DNA from: Oscillospiraceae bacterium
GTDB lineage: Bacteria > Bacillota > Clostridia > Oscillospirales > Acutalibacteraceae
Direction: 5' to 3'
Length of the DNA stretch: 38,736 bases
Assembly: GCA_015065805.1 (NCBI GenBank)
Contig: SVPN01000018.1
Location: 1-38,736 of the forward strand
Part shown: positions 1-6,929 of the stretch, piece after piece
Layout of the letters: each line of letters opens with the position of its first letter
How positions within the stretch are numbered: the first letter of the stretch is position 1
The notes under the pieces: generated by a model
Told to the model about the DNA's origin: nothing
Database searches by the model: none
Seen by the model: the letters and a program-made list of their open reading frames with translations, nothing else
Program-made: the position numbers and the translations under genes

Positions 1-200
1 TCGGTGCTTTTTGTCTTGCCGTCATAGCAAGGCGCCAGCCTTGCGTCTTCCGTCGCAACAAAAATCCCACGACATTCTGCTCGTGTAAGGTCGCAGAATG
101 GAAAGGGAGCGGATTTTTGTCTGTGCGAGGCACAAAACGGAGCAAACCCTGTCGGGTTTGCGAGTATTTTAACAATGCAGAGGCGAAAATCCGCCCCTTA
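1..200. repeat. Self-complementary intergenic element of repeat type
   Basis: There is no convincing gene here. The stretch is packed with inverted repeats: 27-33 with 38-44 (7 bp, loop GCCA), 73-80 with 93-100 (8 bp), and 142-149 with 154-161 (8 bp, loop TGTC). A long-range pairing joins 103-117 with 186-199 (about 14 bp with one bulged A) and encloses the last hairpin. The left boundary may lie outside the window. From memory, the reverse strand resembles short stretches often mis-annotated as hypothetical peptides in Clostridia, which would suit a dispersed intergenic repeat. That cannot be confirmed from a single copy. Confidence 0.45.
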
Positions 201-248
201 CCATCAGGTTCGGATTTATTTGCCTTTGCCTAAGGATGTGAAACGGGT

Positions 249-1967
249 ATGAGCAAGCAACGAAGATATTTAAAGAGCGTGTGTCTGTTTTTTTGCTTTG
301 CGGTGACAATCGGCATACAACTGTGGAATATGCCTCCGTTACATAATTGGTTGATCGGTGACGATTCCGTTTATCATTATTTGCGGGTGGATGCGGTCGC
401 AGAGCGGTTGCGGTGCGGCGATTTTTTCTCGGAGGTAAACCACGTCTTTTTCGAAGGCTTCGGGTATGCGGATTTTGCCAATCCGATCCTCTTTCTGTAT
501 ATTCCCGCGTTATTTCGCGTGATGGGGTGTGGGATCGGAGCATCTATGACGCTGTTTTTGATCCTTTGTTGCATATTGACGTATGTGGTAATGTATGTAA
601 GCGTCAAGAATATCAGTGGCAGTCCGATTGCGGGAACGATCGCTGCCGTACTATACTCCTTGTCGCAGTACCGTACGGATTCCTTGTTTACGCGTTTTGC
701 GCTCGGAGAGGTGCTGGCGTTTATTTTCTGGCCGCTTGTTCTGTGGGGATTGTATGATCTGATCGCAAGGGAAGGAAAGCGCCTGTGGCCGCTTGGATTG
801 GGACTGGGCGGTATGCTGCTGAGTCATTCGCTGTCCACCTATCTTGTGTGTCTGATCTGCGTCATATTTTGCTTAGTATTTATTAAGCGCATCGTAACCG
901 ATGCGGGAAAATGGCAACGGTTGTTGCTCACTGCGGGGCTGACGCTGGCGTTGACGGCGTTTTATTGGATCCCGTTTCTTCGCTTTGTGATACAGCACGA
1001 TCTGACCTTGTTTTATCCGAATACGGTCACAGCGGACAACACCGTTGACCCGGTTTATTTGTTTTCCAATGTAAGTATAAGTGCAACGCAGGCCGGTATC
1101 GGCGCGATCCTGCTTTTTGCGGCATCGTCGCGGTTGCTTCTCGGCTCGCGTTCTCCTCTTGCCGAGCCGATGCGAAAAGACGGGGTGGATGTCCGCTGGC
1201 TGGACACCTGCCTTCTCACGGGTCTTATCACCCTGTTTTGCGCAACCGATCTGGCACCCTGGAAGCTGCTCGGCATTCTTTTGAATTCCTTGCAATTCTC
1301 GTTCCGCTTGTACACGATCGTGACGGTGTGTCTGGCTGTGGCGGGCGGTATATGCCTGTATTATGTCTTACGAGCGTCCAAAGTGAAATACATCGGCACA
1401 TTGGTAATATGTGCGGCGTGTATATTGAGCTCGTGTATGCATTATCATCATATCGCTCCCAGATACGGCGAGAGTCCTCCCGATGATTATTTTTATGCAA
1501 CCCCTGCCAGCCGTGTGGTATGCAACGGTGAGTGGTTGCCGTTGCAAGCCAAAAAATGGGTGATTGAATGGGAACAGCACCCCAAGCTTTTGGAGCTGAG
1601 CGACGGCACCCGCCCGACCTATACACGCGCGCGCGATACGATCACGTTTCCGGTGGAGAAGCCGTGCGCGTATGCCGATCTGCCTCTTGTGTGGTATCAC
1701 GATTACAAAGCCTATGCGGCAAACGGACAAGAGCTTCCCGTCACCGCAAACGAGCAAGGTCTGGTGCGGGTGGATGTGACCGATATAACGGGCGATGTCA
1801 CCGTGACATATGTTGTCTCCTTTGCGACAAAAGCGGCATATGCGCTGTCGTTTATCACGGCGGCTTCTTTGTTGACGATCGTGATCGTCACAAACGTCCG
1901 CCGCAAGAAAAAAACGCCGAACGAAGATGCGGTATCGGCGGATGTACCGTCGGGCGCAGCTTCTTGA
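249..1967 (+). CDS. Multi-pass membrane protein, PTPS-related/GT-C-like
   Basis: This 572-residue integral membrane protein has about ten or more hydrophobic helices. A large, less hydrophobic C-terminal extracellular part (about residues 400-535) is followed by one last helix and a basic tail. Just after the first helix comes an acidic motif GDDSVYHYLR (about residues 37-46). It resembles the HD..FH motif of the '6-pyruvoyl-tetrahydropterin synthase-related' membrane family and the first-loop acidic motif of GT-C glycosyltransferases. A role in transferring lipid-linked sugars or in surface polymer assembly is therefore inferred, not shown. The gene lies 13 nt upstream of the LRR/dockerin gene and is probably co-transcribed with it. 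Despite the family name there is no soluble pterin synthase domain. No substrate can be assigned. Confidence 0.7.
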   Translation: MSKQRRYLKSVCLFFCFAVTIGIQLWNMPPLHNWLIGDDSVYHYLRVDAVAERLRCGDFFSEVNHVFFEGFGYADFANPILFLYIPALFRVMGCGIGASMTLFLILCCILTYVVMYVSVKNISGSPIAGTIAAVLYSLSQYRTDSLFTRFALGEVLAFIFWPLVLWGLYDLIAREGKRLWPLGLGLGGMLLSHSLSTYLVCLICVIFCLVFIKRIVTDAGKWQRLLLTAGLTLALTAFYWIPFLRFVIQHDLTLFYPNTVTADNTVDPVYLFSNVSISATQAGIGAILLFAASSRLLLGSRSPLAEPMRKDGVDVRWLDTCLLTGLITLFCATDLAPWKLLGILLNSLQFSFRLYTIVTVCLAVAGGICLYYVLRASKVKYIGTLVICAACILSSCMHYHHIAPRYGESPPDDYFYATPASRVVCNGEWLPLQAKKWVIEWEQHPKLLELSDGTRPTYTRARDTITFPVEKPCAYADLPLVWYHDYKAYAANGQELPVTANEQGLVRVDVTDITGDVTVTYVVSFATKAAYALSFITAASLLTIVIVTNVRRKKKTPNEDAVSADVPSGAAS

Positions 1968-1980
1968 CGGAGGCGATGAG

Positions 1981-3054
1981 ATGAAAAAGCTGTGGGTGTA
2001 CGTGTGCATTTGCGTACTGTTGAGTAATATGATATCGGTGACGGTTTTGGCGGAGCCCGCGGGTGATTTTCGTTATGAAGTGCTGGAAAACGGCACTGCC
2101 CGTATTACCGCCTACAGTGGTTCGCAGACCGCGGTGACGATTCCGTCGGTGATAAACGGCTATGCGGTGACCGCCATCGGGGATCAGGCGTTTTATGCGT
2201 GCAGTTCACTTAAAAGTGTAACCATTCCGAGCGGTGTTACAAGCATTGGCGACGGCGCGTTTCAGTATTGTATGATGCTTCAAGATGTGACAATCCCAAA
2301 CAGCGTCGTTTCCATAGGTTCCAATGCCTTTTCACGGTGTTCTTCACTTCAAAGCATTGTGATTCCGAGCGGGGTCAGTGAAATCAAGGATAATACATTT
2401 TCAAATTGTGAATCACTCCGAAGTGTAACGATTCCCAAGGGCGTGATGAGTATCGGGGGATGGGCGTTCTACTATTGTATATCTCTTCAGAGTGTGACGC
2501 TTCCCGAAGGAGTGGAAAATATCGGATGCAGCGTGTTTGCATATTGCACTTCACTTGAACGCATCGCGATTCCGAGCAGTGTGACAACAATTGGACAAGG
2601 TGCATTTTTGTATTGCCGCCTTCTTCGGGATATCACCATCCCGAAAGGTATGTCGCACATAGAGAACAATACGTTCTCCTATTGCGAATCGCTCCGAAAT
2701 ATTACGATACCGAACAGCGTAGAAAGCATAGGAGAGTATGCATTTTACAACTGTCAGTTGGAGAATGTATACTACGATTCATCGGAAGAGGAATGGAACC
2801 GTATCGTAATCGGCGATGCGAATACGGTGTTGACGGCGGCGGTCATTCACTATCGTGACGCATCCGCGTTACAAGGTGATCTTGATGCAAACGGTATCCT
2901 CGACACTACCGATGCACGATGCATATTGCGAGTGACTGCGGGCGTGACCGCGTTGCCTGACGAGCAAATGCGAATAGCGGATATGAACGAGGATGGTGAA
3001 ATCAATACCAGTGATGTTCGCTGTCTGCTTTTGATGATCGTCATCACCGCATAA
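1981..3054 (+). CDS. Secreted BspA-type leucine-rich-repeat protein with C-terminal dockerin
   Basis: This 357-residue protein starts at the ATG at 1981, preceded by GGAGG. An earlier in-frame start at 1927 lies inside the upstream gene and would bury the signal peptide. Residues 1-24 form a Sec signal ending in VLA. Residues about 50-285 hold roughly nine LRR_5/BspA repeats of about 23 residues, with the pattern L..V.IP..V..IG..AF..C. Residues 299-357 form a type I dockerin with two F-hand calcium loops: DLDANGILDTTD, and about 36 residues later DMNEDGEINTSD. Dockerins bind cohesins on scaffoldins, so this protein is probably docked on a cellulosome-like complex or on the cell surface. BspA repeats often mediate adhesion or protein binding. 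No catalytic domain is visible, so it would be a structural or binding subunit. Confidence 0.88.
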   Translation: MKKLWVYVCICVLLSNMISVTVLAEPAGDFRYEVLENGTARITAYSGSQTAVTIPSVINGYAVTAIGDQAFYACSSLKSVTIPSGVTSIGDGAFQYCMMLQDVTIPNSVVSIGSNAFSRCSSLQSIVIPSGVSEIKDNTFSNCESLRSVTIPKGVMSIGGWAFYYCISLQSVTLPEGVENIGCSVFAYCTSLERIAIPSSVTTIGQGAFLYCRLLRDITIPKGMSHIENNTFSYCESLRNITIPNSVESIGEYAFYNCQLENVYYDSSEEEWNRIVIGDANTVLTAAVIHYRDASALQGDLDANGILDTTDARCILRVTAGVTALPDEQMRIADMNEDGEINTSDVRCLLLMIVITA

Positions 3055-3063
3055 TCCTATAAA

Positions 3064-3101
3064 TGTCAAAGGACCCCCGATGCGTCGGGGGTCCTTTGAC
3101 A
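3064..3101 (+). terminator. Perfect 17-bp hairpin after the LRR/dockerin gene
   Basis: Positions 3064-3080 pair perfectly with 3085-3101 around the loop TGCG, starting 9 nt after the stop codon. The stem is GC-rich in its middle. No T tract follows, so it may act as an mRNA 3'-end stabiliser or a weak terminator rather than a classic intrinsic terminator. Confidence 0.55.
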
Positions 3102-3139
3102 AGTCTGATACTTCTATTCGAATACTATATTGTTTTGCC

Positions 3140-3163
3140 GTGCCGGTTTTTGTGCCGGTTTTT
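3140..3163. repeat. Tandem 12-bp direct repeat
   Basis: GTGCCGGTTTTT occurs twice back to back, at 3140-3151 and 3152-3163. It lies in the non-coding gap between the LRR/dockerin gene and the tRNA terminator. No function can be assigned; replication slippage is a sufficient explanation. Confidence 0.6.
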
Positions 3164-3201
3164 CAAGAGCAGGCGATCGGGAAGAGAGCGGCAGGAAAAT
3201 G

Positions 3202-3239
3202 AAAAAAGCCTTGAAACCGCGTGGTTTCAAGGCTTTTTT
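3202..3239 (-). terminator. Terminator of the tRNA-Asp/tRNA-Thr unit
   Basis: Positions 3202-3218 pair with 3223-3239 around loop GCGT. The stem ends in a run of six A/T pairs, so it gives a U tract on either strand. On the minus strand it lies 2 nt past the CCA end of tRNA-Thr. It can also stop plus-strand transcription coming from the LRR gene. Confidence 0.85.
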
Positions 3240-3241
3240 GA

Positions 3242-3317
<76 letters not shown>

Positions 3318-3323
3318 AAAAGA

Positions 3324-3400
3324 TGGCGACCCGGAACGGGCTCGAACCGTCGACCTCCAGCGTGACAGGCTGGCGTTCTAACCAACTGAACTACCGGGCC
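3324..3400 (-). tRNA. tRNA-Asp (anticodon GUC)
   Basis: The reverse strand folds as a 77-nt tRNA. The acceptor GGCCCGG pairs with CCGGGTC (one G-U pair), the discriminator is G, and the CCA end is encoded. The anticodon arm is CCAGC-CTGTCAC-GCTGG, so the anticodon is GUC, and the T arm has GTTCGAGCC. It is the promoter-proximal gene of the pair; its 5' end is about 30 nt from the predicted transcription start. Confidence 0.97.
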
Positions 3401-3438
3401 ATCTATGTCAAACGGCGTTTGCCGTGACAACGTTAGTT

Positions 3439-3467
3439 ATTATACAGAGGAAACCCCGATTTGTCAA
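3439..3467 (-). promoter_or_regulatory. Consensus sigma-A promoter for the tRNA pair
   Basis: On the reverse strand, TTGACA (3467-3462) and TATAAT (3444-3439) are exactly 17 bp apart, a perfect housekeeping match. The predicted start near 3432 leaves a short 5' leader before tRNA-Asp. Confidence 0.9.
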
Positions 3468-3471
3468 TATG

Positions 3472-3504
3472 TTTTTTGAAAAAATTCCTGTTTTTTTCAA
3501 AAAG
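3472..3504. repeat. A/T-rich inverted repeat between divergent promoters
   Basis: Positions 3473-3484 (T5-G-A6) pair perfectly with 3492-3503 (T6-C-A5) around a 7-nt loop. The repeat fills the gap between the tRNA promoter and the retron promoter. A/T tracts in this position could act as UP elements for both promoters, bend the DNA, or bind a protein. There is no evidence that chooses between these. Confidence 0.6.
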
Positions 3505-3515
3505 AGGGATTTTAG

Positions 3516-3544
3516 TTGACAAGGCATTTTTCAAAGCCTATAAT
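3516..3544 (+). promoter_or_regulatory. Consensus sigma-A promoter of the retron
   Basis: TTGACA (3516-3521) and TATAAT (3539-3544) are separated by 17 bp, a perfect consensus. The predicted start, about 3551-3552, falls 3-4 nt before the a1 segment of the retron RNA. The transcript would therefore begin almost exactly where the RNA fold begins. Confidence 0.9.
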
Positions 3545-3554
3545 AAAGAAAACG

Positions 3555-3756
3555 CGCCCACGGTCGCTGTAGTGTACAGTCTTTGTATTTTCAGAGAGGG
3601 GACGGCGAGTCGCCGTCTTGTTAACGGAAAAGAGGTCCGGCACTCGCGTGACGAGTGCTGACTCCGAATACCGCTCCGACGAACAACAAATCACTGCATG
3701 ATTTTAAGGTTCGCCTCCGCTTGTATTCGGGCAATTTGTACAGCGACCGTGCGGCG
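3555..3756 (+). ncRNA. Retron msr-msd non-coding RNA
   Basis: The ends pair as retron a1 (3555-3571) and a2 (3739-3756). Twelve bp are perfect (3560-3571 with 3739-3750). The stem extends four or five more pairs once C3752 is bulged. The G at 3572, right after a1, is the expected branching guanosine. The msr part has three hairpins: 3580-3585 with 3592-3597 (hexaloop TATTTT, the U-rich loop typical of msr), 3601-3606 with 3612-3617, and 3638-3646 with 3652-3660. The msd is the long hairpin closed by 3664-3671 with 3723-3730. The RNA is preceded by a consensus promoter and followed 31 nt later by the reverse transcriptase start. The architecture is read from the sequence. Its retron identity also rests on the adjacent retron-class enzyme. 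The msDNA ends are inferred. Confidence 0.85.
3664..3730 (+). other. msd hairpin, predicted reverse-transcription template
   Basis: An 8-bp perfect basal stem (3664-3671 with 3723-3730) is followed by an internal loop. Next come a 5-bp stem (3680-3684 with 3709-3713), a second internal loop and an apical 6-bp stem (3688-3693 with 3699-3704, loop CTGCA). cDNA synthesis would start near 3738, beside a2, and copy leftward, giving a hairpin DNA of roughly 65-100 nt. The stop point is not visible in the sequence. Confidence 0.65.
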
Positions 3757-3787
3757 TTTTTTAGTATTTGAAAAAGGAGGGGTATGT

Positions 3788-4882
3788 GTGCGCAAAATAG
3801 GGGATACGTTGATTTTCACGTCATCGGATATGCCGTTTGTCAAGCGCTTCGGCATTGAAGAAGCCACAAAAATGGTCGGTGATTTTTACGCCGAGCACGA
3901 TCTGCCGTTTCTGTTTGATACGTATCAGCTTTCGTCGGAGCTCGGTCTTCGCCGCAAGACGCTGTTTTCGCTCACGCGTAACCCCGAAAAGCTGTATTAT
4001 CCCGTCACCCTTTCCAAGAAAAACGGCGGCACACGTAAGCTCCACGTACCGTTCACGGTGCTTCGGGGTATCCAGCGTCACATATTGAATGCAATTCTCA
4101 ACAAGCTTCCCGTCTCTTCCTACGCAACGGCGTATCGCCGCAAGCATCAACCGCTTCATAACGCCGCCCCGCATTGCGGCAAAAGGTATCTGCTGAAAAT
4201 GGACATCCGTGACTTTTTCGGTTCCATCCGCTTTGATCAGGTCTACCGTGCCGCATTCCATACAAGACATTTTCCTGTGCAGATCGGTGCGATGCTTACC
4301 TCGCTTTGCTGCTATCAGGAGCGTTTGCCGCAGGGGGCACCGACATCACCTGCCCTGTCCAACCTGGTGATGAAGCATTTCGACGAGCAAATGGGGGAGT
4401 GGTGTCAAAAGCAAGGGATCGCCTACACGCGCTATTCGGATGATCTGACCTTCTCAGCCGATGTGCCGCTGTATCACGTGTATAAAAAAGCAAAAGCGTT
4501 TTTAGAGCATATGGGGTTTGAGCTCAACGACAAAAAGACCCACTTTATCACCAATGCGTCACAGCAAAGCGTCACGGGGCTGGTCGTCAACGGCGACACT
4601 CCCACGGTTTCCCGCAAGACCCGCCGTGCACTCCGACAGGAGCTGTATTACGTGCAGAAATACGGCTTGGGCGATGCGATCATGCGCGGCAACCGCACGG
4701 CGTTCATCAAGGACGGACGCCCGCTTGTGTACCGCTATCTGAACCATTTGGAGGGTCGGGTCGGGTATATGCTGCACGTGATGGGTGAGGACGACGAGCT
4801 TAAAAATGCGTTGCAGATGCTTCATAGGCGTCGGCAAAACCTACTGATCGATGCCGGCGTTGTGTTATGTGATGACGATTGA
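3788..4882 (+). CDS. Retron reverse transcriptase
   Basis: This 364-residue enzyme would copy the upstream msd RNA into msDNA, priming from the 2'-OH of a branching guanosine. Motifs in order are: KKNGGTRKLHVP (finger region, about 77-88), the retron-specific NAxxH motif as NAAPH (125-129), motif A LKMDIRDFF with D139, QGAPTSP (182-188), the catalytic YSDD (216-219), and the retron VTG triplet (262-264). The thumb runs to the end, and no extra effector domain is fused. I chose the GTG at 3788: GGAGG lies 7 nt upstream, while the longer ATG at 3698 sits inside the msd hairpin. Typical retron RTs are about 300-400 residues. The neighbouring genes are tRNAs and nadA, so no effector is linked. 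YSDD in place of the commoner YADD is a mild variant. Confidence 0.93.
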   Translation: MRKIGDTLIFTSSDMPFVKRFGIEEATKMVGDFYAEHDLPFLFDTYQLSSELGLRRKTLFSLTRNPEKLYYPVTLSKKNGGTRKLHVPFTVLRGIQRHILNAILNKLPVSSYATAYRRKHQPLHNAAPHCGKRYLLKMDIRDFFGSIRFDQVYRAAFHTRHFPVQIGAMLTSLCCYQERLPQGAPTSPALSNLVMKHFDEQMGEWCQKQGIAYTRYSDDLTFSADVPLYHVYKKAKAFLEHMGFELNDKKTHFITNASQQSVTGLVVNGDTPTVSRKTRRALRQELYYVQKYGLGDAIMRGNRTAFIKDGRPLVYRYLNHLEGRVGYMLHVMGEDDELKNALQMLHRRRQNLLIDAGVVLCDDD

Positions 4883-4884
4883 AA

Positions 4885-4923
4885 AAACGAGGTTGCGTGA
4901 AATACGTTCACGCAACCTCGTTT
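4885..4923. terminator. Bidirectional terminator between the retron RT and nadA
   Basis: Positions 4885-4901 pair with 4907-4923 (17 bp, loop ATACG). The stem is flanked by A residues on the left and a T run on the right, so it can stop both the retron transcript and the converging nadA transcript. Confidence 0.88.
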
Positions 4924-4926
4924 CCT

Positions 4927-5844
4927 TTATCCTAATTCCAGCATACGGTCGATGCAGGCACGGGCTTTTTGCATCGTTTCGGGCGGCAGAACGATCTCTT
5001 CACCGCCGTCGCCGCTGACAGCACGGTACACATCTGAAAGCGTTGTCAGCTTCATATCGGTGCAGATGAGCCCTTTGGACATCGGGTAGAAGCGTTTGTC
5101 GGGACATTCGTATTGCAGGTGCTCCACAATGCTGTTCTCGGTGCCGATGATAAATTCCTTACGGTCGCTTTCTCTGGCAAACCGCATAATATCCGCTGTT
5201 GACCCCGCCATATCCGCCTGCGCCGTTACAGCGGGAAGACACTCGGGATGGCACAGCAACAAGGCATCGGGATGAGCGGCTTTTGCGGCGGCGGCCTCTT
5301 CGGGAGTCACTGCGGTATGTACGGGACAGCCGCCCTTCATCAGGATCACGTTCTTGTCGGGGCAGGCGGCGGCAACAAAGGCGCCGAGGTTGCAGTCGGG
5401 GATGAACAGCACATCCTTTTGCGGGAGCTTGGAAACGATGCTGACGGCGGATGAGGAGGTCACGCACACATCGCAGACGGTTTTCAGCTCGGCAGTGGTG
5501 TTGATATACGCCACCACCGCGTGGTCGGGATGCTCACGGCGATATTGCGCGATGCTCTCCTTGCTCATCTGCTCCGCCATCGGACAGCCGGCTTGTGAAG
5601 CAGACAGCAAGACGGTTTTATCGGGGGAGAGGAGCTTGACGGTCTCCGCCATAAAGCGCACACCGCACATCAGCACCGTCTTTTGCGGCAGCTTTGCCGC
5701 CGCGGCACTCAGCGCGAAGGAATCGCCTGTCAGATCGGCAACCTCCAAAATGTCGTGTGTCTGATAGCTGTGCGCCAGGATGGCGATGTCGTGTTCTTTT
5801 TTCAGTCGCAGGATCTCCTGCTGCAGGGCATATACGGTTTGCAT
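4927..5844 (-). CDS. nadA: Quinolinate synthase NadA
   Basis: NadA condenses iminoaspartate with dihydroxyacetone phosphate to quinolinate, the first committed precursor of de novo NAD synthesis. The 305-residue length suits the short clostridial/archaeal form. The [4Fe-4S] ligands are recognisable as Cys87 (AGCPMA), Cys173 (GGCPVH) and Cys261 (ICTDMK). The active-site motifs AHSYQ (24-28) and CHPEC (198-202) are also present. It is the last gene of a minus-strand run and starts only 3 nt after the mnmA stop. The partners nadB and nadC are not in the window. Pairing with MnmA is not an obvious pathway link. Confidence 0.95.
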   Translation of the reverse strand: MQTVYALQQEILRLKKEHDIAILAHSYQTHDILEVADLTGDSFALSAAAAKLPQKTVLMCGVRFMAETVKLLSPDKTVLLSASQAGCPMAEQMSKESIAQYRREHPDHAVVAYINTTAELKTVCDVCVTSSSAVSIVSKLPQKDVLFIPDCNLGAFVAAACPDKNVILMKGGCPVHTAVTPEEAAAAKAAHPDALLLCHPECLPAVTAQADMAGSTADIMRFARESDRKEFIIGTENSIVEHLQYECPDKRFYPMSKGLICTDMKLTTLSDVYRAVSGDGGEEIVLPPETMQKARACIDRMLELG

Positions 5845-5847
5845 AGG

Positions 5848-6897
5848 TCATATCTCCTCTGTATCAATGATGCCGCCGCCGACAACGGTGTCACCGTCGT
5901 AAAATACGACGGCCTGACCTGCCGTGATCGCGCGCTGGGGTGTGTCAAACTCCACATACACCCGCCCGTTTCCCGTCGGATGAACGGTGGCGGGGGTTTC
6001 GGCTTGCTTGTAGCGGGTTTTGGCGGTCACGCGAAGTGACGAAGTCGGGGCGTCACACGCGATCCAGTTGCATTCACGCGCGGTCAGGGAATGACTGAAC
6101 AGATCGGCGTTGTCGCCGAGGATCACGCGATTTGTAAGACGATCCTTTTGCACGACATACAGCGGCTTTTCCGCGGCGATGCCGAGCCCTTTTCGTTGAC
6201 CGATCGTGTAGCGGTGAAGCCCTTTGTGTGTTCCGACGGTCACGCCGTTGTCCAACCGCACAAAGGCACCCGCTTCACAGCTGACACCCAGCACATTTTC
6301 TAAATAGGCGCCGTAGTCCCCGTCGGGGATAAAGCAGATATCCTGGCTGTCGGGCTTGTGCGCATTGACAAACCCGTGTGAGGCGGCAAGCTCGCGGATG
6401 TCGGACTTGTGAAGTGTGCCGAGCGGGAGCAGGGTGCGCGCAAGCACCTCCTGCGTCATCGCGTACAGCACATAGGTCTGATCCTTGGAGGCATCCACCG
6501 CTTTTTTCAGCAAGAAGCGACCGCTCCCGCTGTCGTAGTCGATGCGGGCGTAATGTCCCGTGGCAATCGCATCATACCCGCGCGCATCCGCCTCCTGTAA
6601 AAAGCGGCCGAATTTCAGGCGGCGGTTGCAGGTGAGGCAGGGGTTGGGGGTCTCTGAGCGAAGATAGCTGTCAGCAAACGGCTCGATCACCTCGCGGCGA
6701 AACTCGTCAACAAGCTCAAAAACGTGATGCTGCATTCCCAGACGCCTGCACACATCCGCCGCATCCGCGGCTTCCGTGGCGCAGGGGAGCAGTTGCATCG
6801 TTGCACCGTCTACGGTGTATCCCTGCTCCTTGAGCACAAGCGCCGCGGCGGAGCTGTCCACGCCGCCGCTCATAGCAACCAACACCCGTTTGTTCAC
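5848..6897 (-). CDS. mnmA: tRNA-specific 2-thiouridylase MnmA
   Basis: MnmA makes 2-thiouridine at wobble position 34 of tRNAs for Lys, Glu and Gln, using ATP and a persulfide sulfur. The 349-residue protein has the PP-loop SGGVDSS (10-16). The two catalytic cysteines are present: Cys90 in NPCLTCN and Cys188 in SQDICFIPDGDYG. The motif ATGHYARI (112-119) is also there. The C-terminal beta-barrel follows at about 200-349. It lies 32 nt downstream of the ogt-type gene and directly before nadA. No cysteine desulfurase partner is seen beside it, although clostridial mnmA often sits near one. Confidence 0.95.
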   Translation of the reverse strand: MNKRVLVAMSGGVDSSAAALVLKEQGYTVDGATMQLLPCATEAADAADVCRRLGMQHHVFELVDEFRREVIEPFADSYLRSETPNPCLTCNRRLKFGRFLQEADARGYDAIATGHYARIDYDSGSGRFLLKKAVDASKDQTYVLYAMTQEVLARTLLPLGTLHKSDIRELAASHGFVNAHKPDSQDICFIPDGDYGAYLENVLGVSCEAGAFVRLDNGVTVGTHKGLHRYTIGQRKGLGIAAEKPLYVVQKDRLTNRVILGDNADLFSHSLTARECNWIACDAPTSSLRVTAKTRYKQAETPATVHPTGNGRVYVEFDTPQRAITAGQAVVFYDGDTVVGGGIIDTEEI

Positions 6898-6929
6898 CGA
6901 CCGTCACCTTCTTTCTCTTTTTTCAAAGT

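Noticed and set aside
3698-3787. N-terminal extension of the reverse transcriptase from an ATG at 3698
   Set aside because: This start lies inside the apical part of the msd hairpin, and the extension would cross the a2 segment. The GTG at 3788 has GGAGG at the right distance.
3516-4882. Diversity-generating retroelement or group II intron as alternative to a retron
   Set aside because: There is no maturase or endonuclease domain, no intron domain V-like hairpin, and no template/variable repeat pair around the gene. The NAxxH and VTG motifs and the a1/a2 pairing favour a retron.
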